64,000 nucleotides of DNA, from contig NZ_CP013417.1 in NCBI RefSeq assembly GCF_001524445.2, positions 1,178,001 through 1,242,000 of the forward strand, read 5' to 3'. Below, piece by piece: positions 1 to 7,393 of the stretch (positions are counted from its first letter, which is position 1; each line of letters opens with the position of its first letter). The notes beneath the pieces were generated by a model, which worked only from the letters and a program-made list of their open reading frames with translations, ran no database searches and was not told where the DNA came from. A program made the position numbers and the translations under genes. This stretch comes from Burkholderia savannae (GTDB lineage Bacteria; Pseudomonadota; Gammaproteobacteria; Burkholderiales; Burkholderiaceae).

Positions 1-1
1 G

Positions 2-439
2 CTGCTGTCGAAACTGCCCGCGTATCCGGGGGCGTTGCTGTTCGCGGGCGGGATCAATCTCGTGCTGCGCAAGCATTTGCCCGCGGAGACGCTCGCGCTG
101 CTGGAGGATCGCCCGCTGCGCATCGAAGTGAAGGACGCGGGCGTCGCGTTCGATTTCGTCTGCCGGCGCGGCGCGTTTTCCGCGCTGTCCGGCCGACGCG
201 ACGTCGACTTGACGATCGGCGCGACCGCATACGATTTCTATCTGCTGTCGCAACGCCGCGAAGATCCGGACACGCTGTTCTTCAGCCGGCGCCTGACGAT
301 GGAAGGCGACACCGAGCTCGGGTTGCTCGTGAAGAATTCGCTCGACGCGATCGATCTGTCGGCGTTCTCGTTCGATCAGTGGCTGCCGGCGCGGCTGTTC
401 CGTTCGCGGCCGATCGAGCGCGGCGGAATGCCGGACTGA
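2..439 (+). CDS. ubiT: UbiT-like SCP2-domain protein (5' end outside window)
   Basis: The reading frame is open from base 2, so the N-terminus lies outside the window; a TTG at 35 is internal, not a convincing start. The 145 visible residues carry an SCP2-type lipid-binding fold. The stretch DPDTLFFSRRLTMEGDTELG, followed by LLVKNSLDAIDL, closely matches what I recall of E. coli UbiT (YhbT). UbiT is the lipid-carrier accessory factor of O2-independent ubiquinone synthesis and works with UbiU and UbiV. Its place just before anaerobic ribonucleotide reductase and nitric oxide reductase genes fits an anaerobic respiration role. ubiU and ubiV would be expected to the left, but this cannot be seen. 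Confidence 0.85.
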   Translation: MLSKLPAYPGALLFAGGINLVLRKHLPAETLALLEDRPLRIEVKDAGVAFDFVCRRGAFSALSGRRDVDLTIGATAYDFYLLSQRREDPDTLFFSRRLTMEGDTELGLLVKNSLDAIDLSAFSFDQWLPARLFRSRPIERGGMPD

Positions 440-479
440 TAGGCGCGCAATCCGGGGAGCGCTCGTTCAGGAGAGCGGA

Positions 480-929
480 ATGAAGAACGAAACGAAGACG
501 CTGCCGATCGTCTATTCGTGCTCGGGATGTTCGAACGTCGCGCAACTCGCGAATCACGTCGCGGTGCGGCTCGACCGTAGCGGCGACGCGGAGATGTCGT
601 GCATCGTGGGCGTCGGCGGCGACGTGCCGTCGCTGTTGAAGCTCGCGCATTCGGGCCGGCCGATTATCGCGATCGACGGTTGCCCGCTCGTGTGCGCGAA
701 AAAAAGCCTCGGGCGGCACGGGATCGCGCCGGACGCGCATGTGCAACTCGGCGAGCACGGCGTCAGGAAGCGCTTTCACGAGGACTTCGACCCGGCCGAC
801 GCGAAGCGCATTCTTGCGCTCGCGCGCGACGAAGCGTTGCGGCTCGCGCGATGCGGGCGCGAGCACGCGCATGACGGCGCCGCGCGCGTCGACGAGCGCG
901 CAGATGCCGCACTGCAAGACAAGGTGTGA
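480..929 (+). CDS. DGC-domain putative zinc-binding protein
   Basis: This 149-residue protein has CSGCSN at residues 14-19 and the DGCPLVC motif at about 66-72, the Asp-Gly-Cys signature that names the DGC family. The family is thought to bind zinc through these cysteines, but no biochemical role is established. The start ATG at 480 follows the purine-rich AGGAGAGCGGA. It lies 40 bp downstream of ubiT on the same strand, so co-transcription is likely. The last 40 residues are rich in Arg, Ala and Asp and look disordered. Family assignment is from the motifs; function is unknown. Confidence 0.75.
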   Translation: MKNETKTLPIVYSCSGCSNVAQLANHVAVRLDRSGDAEMSCIVGVGGDVPSLLKLAHSGRPIIAIDGCPLVCAKKSLGRHGIAPDAHVQLGEHGVRKRFHEDFDPADAKRILALARDEALRLARCGREHAHDGAARVDERADAALQDKV

Positions 930-1129
930 TTTCGTTCGGGAGAATCGCGGGCGGCTTGTCGGCGTCTGGCTTGCTCGGCACTCGAGCGGTGGGATCGACG
1001 CATGCGTCGCATGCGGCGAAAGCGCCCTCGGAGTCGTCGTTGCAGAGTGCATCTTGCGCTCGGGGGCATCTTTGATTTCACCGCTCGCGCGCACGCGATC
1101 GCATGGACGCAGAGCGCATGCGCGCCGAT

Positions 1130-1849
1130 TCAACCGCGTCGAACCGCGAAATTCGCGAACAGGCGATCGAGCCTGCCGAGCAATGCATCGCTCGGATAGC
1201 CGATGACCGGCGTGGCATTCAGCGTGCTGTCGCCGCATCCCTGCGCGCGAAACACTTGCAGCACGTAATTCTCGACGCCGAGATCGGCGAGTTCATGGGC
1301 AAGCCGCAGCAGCGCGGGCTCCGGCAGCAGGTCGGGATGCGCGGTCGTCCGGCATTCGTACGCGACGCCGCTTGCGAGCACCGCTTCGAGGCTCCGCCGC
1401 GCGTGGCCGCCGCTCGTACGCACGTGCGTCGTGTGCGCGTAGTCGTCGAACGGTGCCTTCACGTCGAGCCCGATCCAGTCGAGCGACGGCAGCAGGTGCG
1501 CGAGCCGCCGCGGATGCGTTCCCGCGCTGTGCATGCCGACCTTGAAGCCGAGCCGCCTCACGTCGTCGATCGACGCGGCGAGCGCCGGATCGATCGACGG
1601 CTCGCCGCCGCTGAACACCACGGCGTCGATCAGGCCGACGCGGCGCGCGAGGAACGCGAGCAGCGCGTCCCATTCGATCGCGGCGGGTTGCGAGCGCGCT
1701 TGCAGATGCGGGTTGTGACAATATCCGCATCGCCATGGGCAGCCCTGCACGAACACGACCGCGGCGAACCGGCCGGGATAATCGGTCGCGGTGAACGGGA
1801 CGAGCCCGCCCACCTTGAGCGGATGACGCCGGGCGAGGGCGAGGTTCAT
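1130..1849 (-). CDS. nrdG: Anaerobic ribonucleotide reductase activating protein
   Basis: This 239-residue radical-SAM enzyme is the activase of class III ribonucleotide reductase: it uses SAM and a [4Fe-4S] cluster to install the glycyl radical on NrdD. The cluster motif C37-x3-C41-x2-C44 (GCPWRCGYCHN) is intact, and the SAM-binding FSGGEPSID follows at about residues 78-86. ATG at 1849 begins 16 bp after the stop of the small glycyl-radical ORF, so nrdD, that ORF and nrdG form one minus-strand operon. It appears full length for the pyruvate-formate-lyase-activase-like NrdG subtype. Confidence 0.9.
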   Translation of the reverse strand: MNLALARRHPLKVGGLVPFTATDYPGRFAAVVFVQGCPWRCGYCHNPHLQARSQPAAIEWDALLAFLARRVGLIDAVVFSGGEPSIDPALAASIDDVRRLGFKVGMHSAGTHPRRLAHLLPSLDWIGLDVKAPFDDYAHTTHVRTSGGHARRSLEAVLASGVAYECRTTAHPDLLPEPALLRLAHELADLGVENYVLQVFRAQGCGDSTLNATPVIGYPSDALLGRLDRLFANFAVRRG

Positions 1850-1865
1850 CGCGCGGGCCGTGCGC

Positions 1866-2075
1866 TTACGCCGCGGCGCGCAACGCGACGTCGCTCGACT
1901 CGCGTTCGCGGAAGTACTTGCGCTCGTGGAATTCGCCTTTCTTGCCGACGTTGAACGACGACATGGGGCGGTGGTAGCCCATCACGCGAGTCCAGATCTC
2001 GCACGGCTGGCGCTCGTCGTCGGACAGCGCGATCGCGGCGAGGGCGGCTTGGTCGTTGGTTTTCAGTGTCGTCAT
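1866..2075 (-). CDS. Detached glycyl-radical domain of class III ribonucleotide reductase
   Basis: This 69-residue protein carries what is normally the extreme C-terminus of NrdD. RVMGYHRPMSSFN spans residues 30-42, with the predicted radical Gly at 33, followed by GKKGEFHERKYF. It starts at ATG 2075, five bases after the TGA of the large nrdD ORF and in a different frame (offset by two). The catalytic subunit is therefore split here into two polypeptides, or joined by a frameshift I cannot prove. The intact motif argues for function rather than decay. An autonomous glycyl-radical domain is known in principle (YfiD repairing pyruvate formate lyase). The alternative is a recent frameshift or sequencing error in a normally continuous nrdD. 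Confidence 0.75.
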   Translation of the reverse strand: MTTLKTNDQAALAAIALSDDERQPCEIWTRVMGYHRPMSSFNVGKKGEFHERKYFRERESSDVALRAAA

Positions 2076-2080
2076 GATGT

Positions 2081-3844
2081 TCAGGCTTCCATCGGTTGGG
2101 ATTGAGACAACTTGCGACGCAGCAGCGCTTCGTCGCACTTCGGGCAAAACGGGTGGCTGCCGGCGAGATAGCCGTGCGTCGGGCAGATCGAGAACGTCGG
2201 CGTGACGGTCAGATACGGCAGCGAGAAACGGGTGAGCGCGCGCTTGACGAGCGTGCGGCACGCGTCGGCCGACGAAAGCGGCTCGGTCATGTACAAATGC
2301 AGCACCGTGCCGCCCGTGTATTTGCGCTGCAGGTCGTCCTGCCGCTCGAGCGCCTCGAACGGATCGTCGGTGAAGCCGACCGGCAGTTGCGACGAGTTCG
2401 TGTAGTACGGCATCTGCGGCGTGCCCGCCTGCAGAATGTCCGGATAGCGGCGGCGGTCTTCCTTCGCGAAGCGATACGTCGTGCCTTCGGCGGGCGTCGC
2501 CTCGAGGTTGTACATGTGGCCGGTTTCCTCCTGGTACTCGACGATGCGCGCGCGCACGTGATCGAGCAGGCGCAGCGCGAACGCGTGGCCCCAGTCGGTC
2601 GTCAGGTCATGCGCATCGTGGGTGAAATTGCGGATCATCTCGTTGATGCCGTTGACGCCGAGCGTCGAGAAATGATTGCGCAGCGTGCCGAGATAGCGCT
2701 TCGTATACGGGAAGAGGCCGTTGTCCATGTGACGCTGGATCACCTCGCGCTTGATCTCGAGGCTGTCCTTGCCGTAGTCGAGCAGCTCGTCGAGCCGCGC
2801 GAGCAGCGCGCGCTCGTCGCCCGCGTGCAGATGGCCGAGCCGCGCGCAATTCACGGTGACGACGCCGATCGAGCCCGTCTGCTCGGCCGAGCCGAAGAGC
2901 CCGTTGCCGCGCTTCATCAGCTCGCGCAGGTCGAGCTGAAGACGGCAGCACATCGAGCGGATCATGTTCGGCTTCAACTCCGAATTGATGAAGTTCTGGA
3001 AGTACGGCAGGCCGTAGCGCGCGGTCATCTCGAACAGGCGCTCGGCGTTCGGGCTGTGCCAGTCGAAATCGGCCGTGATGTTGTAGGTCGGAATCGGGAA
3101 CGTGAACACGCGGCCCGCCGCATCGCCTGCCTGCATCACTTCGATGTACGCACGGTTGATCATGTCCATTTCGGCCTGTAGATCGCCGTAAGCGAACGGC
3201 GTCTCCTCGCCGGCGATCACAGGCACCTGCTCGCGCAGGTCCTCCGGGCAGATCCAGTCGAACGTCAGGTTCGTGAACGGCGTCTGCGTGCCCCAGCGCG
3301 ACGGCACGTTCAGGTTGTAGATCAGTTCCTGGACGTACTGCCGGACTTCGGCGTAGGTGAGCGCGTCGCGGCGCACGAACGGCGCCATGTACGTGTCGAA
3401 CGAGCTGAACGCCTGCGCGCCCGCCCATTCGTTTTGCAAGGTGCCGAGAAAATTCACGATCTGGCCGACCGCGCTCGACATGTGCTTCGGCGGGCCCGAC
3501 TCGACCTTGCCGGGCACGCCGTTCAGGCCTTCGGCGAGCAGCGTGCGCAGCGACCAGCCCGCGCAATAGCCGGACAGCATGTCGAGATCGTGGATGTGCA
3601 GGTCCGCGTTGCGGTGCGCTTCGCCGATCTCGCCCGGATACACGTGGCTCAGCCAGTAATTCGCGATCACCTTGCCGGACACGTTCAGGATCAGGCCGCC
3701 GAGCGAATAGCCCTGGTTCGCGTTTGCGTTGACGCGCCAGTCCTGCCGTTGCAGGTATTCGTTGATCGACGATTCGACGTCGATCAGCGGCTTGTCGCGC
3801 GACGCCGGATTCGACGCGGCGTGGGGGAGCATGGTCTCGGACAA
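2081..3844 (-). CDS. nrdD: Anaerobic ribonucleoside-triphosphate reductase, catalytic part
   Basis: Class III ribonucleotide reductase reduces ribonucleoside triphosphates to deoxynucleotides without oxygen, using a glycyl radical and formate. The visible protein (587 residues) contains the ten-stranded barrel body and ends in a zinc-ribbon-like tail (CPTHGYLAGSHPFCPKCDEA) but lacks the glycyl-radical loop, which is on the next ORF. I chose TTG 3844 because GAGAGAGG lies six bases upstream; ATG 3832 is the alternative and would shorten it by four residues. An ANR/FNR-like box lies about 105 bp upstream. The first zinc-ribbon knuckle is C-P-T-H instead of the usual C-x2-C. Confidence 0.88.
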   Translation of the reverse strand: MSETMLPHAASNPASRDKPLIDVESSINEYLQRQDWRVNANANQGYSLGGLILNVSGKVIANYWLSHVYPGEIGEAHRNADLHIHDLDMLSGYCAGWSLRTLLAEGLNGVPGKVESGPPKHMSSAVGQIVNFLGTLQNEWAGAQAFSSFDTYMAPFVRRDALTYAEVRQYVQELIYNLNVPSRWGTQTPFTNLTFDWICPEDLREQVPVIAGEETPFAYGDLQAEMDMINRAYIEVMQAGDAAGRVFTFPIPTYNITADFDWHSPNAERLFEMTARYGLPYFQNFINSELKPNMIRSMCCRLQLDLRELMKRGNGLFGSAEQTGSIGVVTVNCARLGHLHAGDERALLARLDELLDYGKDSLEIKREVIQRHMDNGLFPYTKRYLGTLRNHFSTLGVNGINEMIRNFTHDAHDLTTDWGHAFALRLLDHVRARIVEYQEETGHMYNLEATPAEGTTYRFAKEDRRRYPDILQAGTPQMPYYTNSSQLPVGFTDDPFEALERQDDLQRKYTGGTVLHLYMTEPLSSADACRTLVKRALTRFSLPYLTVTPTFSICPTHGYLAGSHPFCPKCDEALLRRKLSQSQPMEA

Positions 3845-4438
3845 CGTGGGCCTCTCTCGTTGGTGGCACAAAATCTGGTGACGGGATGAATGCTAAATAC
3901 CAGATGTTGTATGGGTCAACGGCGATTCCGCGAAGTTTGGTGTGTGCTTGACGGCGATTAAGCCGGGGTGAATTAGGGGTGCGACATGGGCGGTCGGGCC
4001 GCGCGGATTGCCGGCGCGACGGGCGAGCGCGTGGCGGGATGCGTCGCGCTGAGGTGAACGACGGACACGAGCGGGCGCGCGGCGCAAGCATGCCGTGAAG
4101 ATCGGGCGCGCGCGATGTGCGATGGCTCCGCATCCGGATGCGTGCGGAGCGCGAACTGCGAATCGCGGGTGTTTCGCGCGCGTCATTGCCGGCGTGCGTG
4201 ACGATTCGTCCGCGACGGCGCGCCATGTTCGGGCATGGTGTGCGTTTCGCGCGCGCGGGGCGAACGCGTCACTGCATCATTGCCGACGTCGGATCGCTGC
4301 ATGCGCGACGGCGGCGCGACGACCAACCCGTCGGTCCTTATTCGATCGAACGTGCGTGCTTCGCATGACGACTGCCGGCGAGAGCCTTCGCCGGAAGCAA
4401 CCGCGTACGACGCGCGTCGCCGCGCGGCAACGCTTGGC
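3845..4438. other. Intergenic region upstream of nrdD
   Basis: About 590 bp separate nrdD from the end of nnrS. Beyond the nrdD leader and the FNR-like box there is no ORF with credible codon use, RNA gene or terminator. The segment 4000-4438 is GC-rich with only antisense-type open frames. Confidence 0.6.
3948..3961. promoter_or_regulatory. ANR/FNR-like box upstream of nrdD
   Basis: TTGACGGCGATTAA matches the FNR/ANR consensus TTGAT-N4-ATCAA at eight of ten conserved positions. It lies about 105 bp before the nrdD start, which suits oxygen-responsive control of an anaerobic enzyme. No -10 at the ideal class II distance is obvious, so the assignment is tentative. Confidence 0.4.
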
Positions 4439-5662
4439 TTAGCTGCCGGAGCTCGTGTCCGATCCGGGCGCGGCCATGGCCGGCGACATCAAGAACACGG
4501 CATAGCGGGCGAGATAGACGAGCAGCGCGGCGCTCCAGCCGATTCCCGCGACGACGAGCCACTGCGCCGTCGCGGCGGGAACGAGCCAGGGGCCGAGGAC
4601 GCGCGCGAGCGTCGCGACGATCAGGAGCCCGTAGCAGATGCGTTCGACGGCGCTTGCGGCAAGCTCGCGTCCGGTATGCTCGAGCGCGGTGCGCGTGATC
4701 ATCCCGACGATCGCGCAGCCGATCGCGCCCGTCGTGAACGTATGCAGCGCGAGCGAATGCGCGACGAGCCCATGCGCGCTCAAAGCCGTCAGCGCGAAGC
4801 CGGCGGCGATCGACGCATAGGCGACATGCAGGATCGACAGCATCGGCCGTCGCCCGGTCGCCCAGAAGCGCCAGCCGGCGAGCCGCGCCGCATGCAGCGC
4901 GGCGGCCGTCCACGCGAGCGCGGCGATCGCCGGCGCCGGCGCGCCGGCCGCATCGGCGACGAGCGCGGCGAGCGTGACCGACATCACCGACGATTCGACG
5001 ATCCGCCACTGCCTGACGGGCAGTTCCGGCAGCGCGGCCGTCGTGATCGACGGGATGATGCGTCCGCCGATGATGACGATGAAGAGCACGAGCAGCCCCG
5101 CGGCGAGATCGGCGCAGCGCAGCGCCCAGTCGGCGTGTCCGAGCCGAATCCACAGGTGAAAGAGTGCGTTGAGCGCGGCGAGCATGCCGAGCGCGACGGG
5201 CAGGAAGATGCCATGCCGATTTTTCGCGCCGATCAACGCACGGATGAGCGCATACGCGATCGCCGGCAGAAACGCGACGTCGACGGCGGCCGCGAGCCAG
5301 CCGGGCCCCGTCCACATCAGCACGCGGCCGGCGAGCCACAGCAGCCACAGCGCGACGAGCGACGGGCCTTGCGCGGGATTCGTCGACGTCCACGTGCGCA
5401 CCGACGTCAGCAGGAAGCCGGACACGATCGCGCCGCCGAAGCCGAAGATCATTTCGTGCGCATGCCAGAAGAGGCCGCTCGTCGGCGGCGTGTGGCCCGC
5501 CCAGTCGTGGCCCGCGAGCGCGCCTAGCCACGCGAGCATCGCGATCGCGCCGAAGCATGCGCCGCCTAGGTAGAAGGGCCGGAAGCCGGTCGACCACAGC
5601 GAGGCGCGGCGGCCGTCGGGCTGCGAGCGCGCGTTGCGCTCGGTCGAGCGGGCGAGCAGCAT
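4439..5662 (-). CDS. nnrS: NnrS family haem/copper membrane protein
   Basis: This 407-residue polytopic protein of about 12 hydrophobic segments matches NnrS, a haem- and copper-containing membrane protein that protects cells from nitric oxide. Family features include the N-terminal STGFRPFYLGG, HAHEMIFGFGGAIVSGFLLT near residue 65 and HTFTTGAIGCAIVGMITRTALEHTG near the C-terminus, where conserved His and Met residues are probable metal ligands. ATG 5662 is chosen over the longer frame because AAGGGGAA lies five bases upstream. It is the last gene of the minus-strand nitric-oxide cluster, though 144 bp from the preceding gene, enough for its own promoter. Confidence 0.88.
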   Translation of the reverse strand: MLLARSTERNARSQPDGRRASLWSTGFRPFYLGGACFGAIAMLAWLGALAGHDWAGHTPPTSGLFWHAHEMIFGFGGAIVSGFLLTSVRTWTSTNPAQGPSLVALWLLWLAGRVLMWTGPGWLAAAVDVAFLPAIAYALIRALIGAKNRHGIFLPVALGMLAALNALFHLWIRLGHADWALRCADLAAGLLVLFIVIIGGRIIPSITTAALPELPVRQWRIVESSVMSVTLAALVADAAGAPAPAIAALAWTAAALHAARLAGWRFWATGRRPMLSILHVAYASIAAGFALTALSAHGLVAHSLALHTFTTGAIGCAIVGMITRTALEHTGRELAASAVERICYGLLIVATLARVLGPWLVPAATAQWLVVAGIGWSAALLVYLARYAVFLMSPAMAAPGSDTSSGS

Positions 5663-5806
5663 GACGTTCCCCTTTTCGATATGTTGCTTTCTACATGCAT
5701 CATAAAGAAGAAACGCGCGCATGCGCTGCGACAAGATTGCACGGTCGCGGCCTTGTTCGCGCGCAAGGCTGCGGCGTCGGGCCGTTGACGCCGCGCGCGC
5801 GGCGGG

Positions 5807-6946
5807 CTAGATGGAGCGCTCGGCGCCGTCGCGGCGCGTCTTCGCGCGCGAGCGGCGCGCGAGCGCGACGCCGATCGCGAGTGTCGCAGCGAAGCTTGCG
5901 ATCGCGACGGCGGCGGCTTCGCCGCCCGCGCGCCGCAATGCGAACGCATCGAGGAGCCCGCCCGCGACGCGCAGTGCGACGGCCGCGTGCAGCAGCGCGA
6001 GCGGCGCATAGAAGAACGGCCGGTACGCGACGCGCAGCCGCGCGACGGCCGGCACGATGATCGGCATGTGCCCGAGGATCATCGAGAACACGAAGCCGAG
6101 CGTGAGCGCGTGCAGCGCGGCGTCGTGCGCCGGATGGCCGGGGGCGAGCGCGCCGTCCAGGCCGAGCGCGCCGCTCACGGCGAGCCAGCCGTAGCCCGAT
6201 AGCAGGCAGACGGCGATGAAGCGCGTGAGGCCGCGCCGGCGCACCGTGCGGCGCGCGATGTCGTAGCGGATCAGCCACAGGGCGAGCAGCAGTTCGCCCG
6301 CGCCGAACAGCCGCAGTGCGGGCAGCGGCTGCCAGGGCGTGAGCGCGGCGGCCGCGGGCAGCAGCGCGGCGATGCCGCAGAAGCACGCGCTCGCGCCGCG
6401 CGGCAGCGGGCGTACGCGCGTGAGTTCGAGCCGCTCGGCGGCGATCGTCAGGATCAGGAACGCGAGCCACCAGGCGACGGCCGAAAACGGATCGCCCGTC
6501 AGCAGCCAGACGACGTTGCCCGCCCACCAGCATGCGACGCTCGCGGCGAGCACCCACAGGAACAGCGCGGCTTGCCGTCGCAGCACCGCGGCGCCGACGG
6601 CGAGCGCGACGCTCGCCGCGCCGACCAGCAGCATGGCGGCGAACGCAGGCGGCGCGCCCGCGAGCAATGCGACGCCGGCCGCGACGGCCGCCGCCGGCGC
6701 GAGATACGCCCAGCGCGTGCCGAGCGCGACCGCGCGCTCGATGCCGATGACCGCGCCGAAAAACACGGGGATCATCAGCACGCCGTGCCACGCGAGCTTC
6801 GACACGGCGTGCGCGGGGGCGGCCGCGCCGAGCCGCGCGAGGCCCGTCGCGACGCCGCACGCGAGCAACGCGACGATGACGGCGCCCGCAGCGGCGCGAA
6901 CGATCGGGCGGGCGGGCGAAGCGGTCGGCAGCATGGCGGTCGGCAT
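5807..6946 (-). CDS. NnrS-like polytopic membrane protein
   Basis: This 379-residue, very Ala/Leu-rich protein has about 12 predicted membrane helices. It carries motifs that echo NnrS: WHGVLMIPVFFGAVIGIERA near residue 53 and HALTLGFVFSMILGHMPIIVPA near residue 284, with conserved His and Met that could bind haem or copper. It sits between the DUF59 gene and nnrS, so it is probably a divergent NnrS paralogue acting in nitric oxide tolerance or haem-copper assembly. ATG 6946 has no strong ribosome binding site; ATG 6934 is an alternative. The motif evidence is direct, the function inferred from context. Confidence 0.65.
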   Translation of the reverse strand: MPTAMLPTASPARPIVRAAAGAVIVALLACGVATGLARLGAAAPAHAVSKLAWHGVLMIPVFFGAVIGIERAVALGTRWAYLAPAAAVAAGVALLAGAPPAFAAMLLVGAASVALAVGAAVLRRQAALFLWVLAASVACWWAGNVVWLLTGDPFSAVAWWLAFLILTIAAERLELTRVRPLPRGASACFCGIAALLPAAAALTPWQPLPALRLFGAGELLLALWLIRYDIARRTVRRRGLTRFIAVCLLSGYGWLAVSGALGLDGALAPGHPAHDAALHALTLGFVFSMILGHMPIIVPAVARLRVAYRPFFYAPLALLHAAVALRVAGGLLDAFALRRAGGEAAAVAIASFAATLAIGVALARRSRAKTRRDGAERSI

Positions 6947-6979
6947 CGCGTCGGGATCGCGTCGAAGTCGTCGGGCGCG

Positions 6980-7318
6980 CTAGGCGATCGGCCAGCCCAT
7001 CTGCTCGCGGGCGGCGTCGCTCATCATCTTGGGCGCCCATGGCGGCTCCCAGACGAGATCGACGTCCACTGCCAGCACATCGGACGTGATCTCGCCGAGC
7101 GTCGCCTGCACGTCGTCGATCACGACGCCCGCCATCGGACAGGCGGGCGACGTCATCGTCATCGTCACGACGATGCGCTCGCCGGTACGCTCGATCCGGT
7201 AGACGAGACCGAGGTCGACGATGTTGACGCCGATCTCCGGATCGATGACGGCCCGCAGCGCGTCGCGCAGCGCGAGCTCGTCCGGCGTTTCGTTTCGGGT
7301 TGCTGAGGAATCGGACAT
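6980..7318 (-). CDS. DUF59/MIP18-family metal-sulfur cluster assembly factor
   Basis: This 112-residue protein has the DUF59 fold seen in PaaD, SufT and MIP18: ALRAVIDPEIGVNIVDLGLVY at residues 20-40, a central SPACPMAGVVIDDVQ with the conserved Cys, and C-terminal VDLVWEPPWAPKMMSD. Family members help mature Fe-S proteins. Lying between norB and an NnrS-like gene it probably serves metal-centre assembly or repair during nitrosative stress, when Fe-S clusters are damaged. ATG 7318 is preceded by GAGGACTACC. It starts 76 bp after norB stops, across a strong hairpin. Confidence 0.82.
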   Translation of the reverse strand: MSDSSATRNETPDELALRDALRAVIDPEIGVNIVDLGLVYRIERTGERIVVTMTMTSPACPMAGVVIDDVQATLGEITSDVLAVDVDLVWEPPWAPKMMSDAAREQMGWPIA

Positions 7319-7349
7319 GGTAGTCCTCGAACGGAGAGGGGAGGGGAGC

Positions 7350-7380
7350 GGGCCGGCCGCGCGTCGTGCGCGGCCGGCCC
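7350..7380. other. 13-bp perfect hairpin between norB and the DUF59 gene
   Basis: GGGCCGGCCGCGC at 7350-7362 pairs perfectly with 7368-7380 around a GTCGT loop. No T-run follows on the minus strand, so it is not a typical intrinsic terminator; it may set differential expression or mRNA stability between norB and downstream genes. Confidence 0.6.
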
Positions 7381-7393
7381 GAGGTTGCGATGC

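Noticed and set aside
5663..5720. NsrR-type operator before nnrS (GATGCATGTAG ... CAACATATC)
   Set aside because: Symmetry is weak and does not match the clear dyad before norB; not enough to call.
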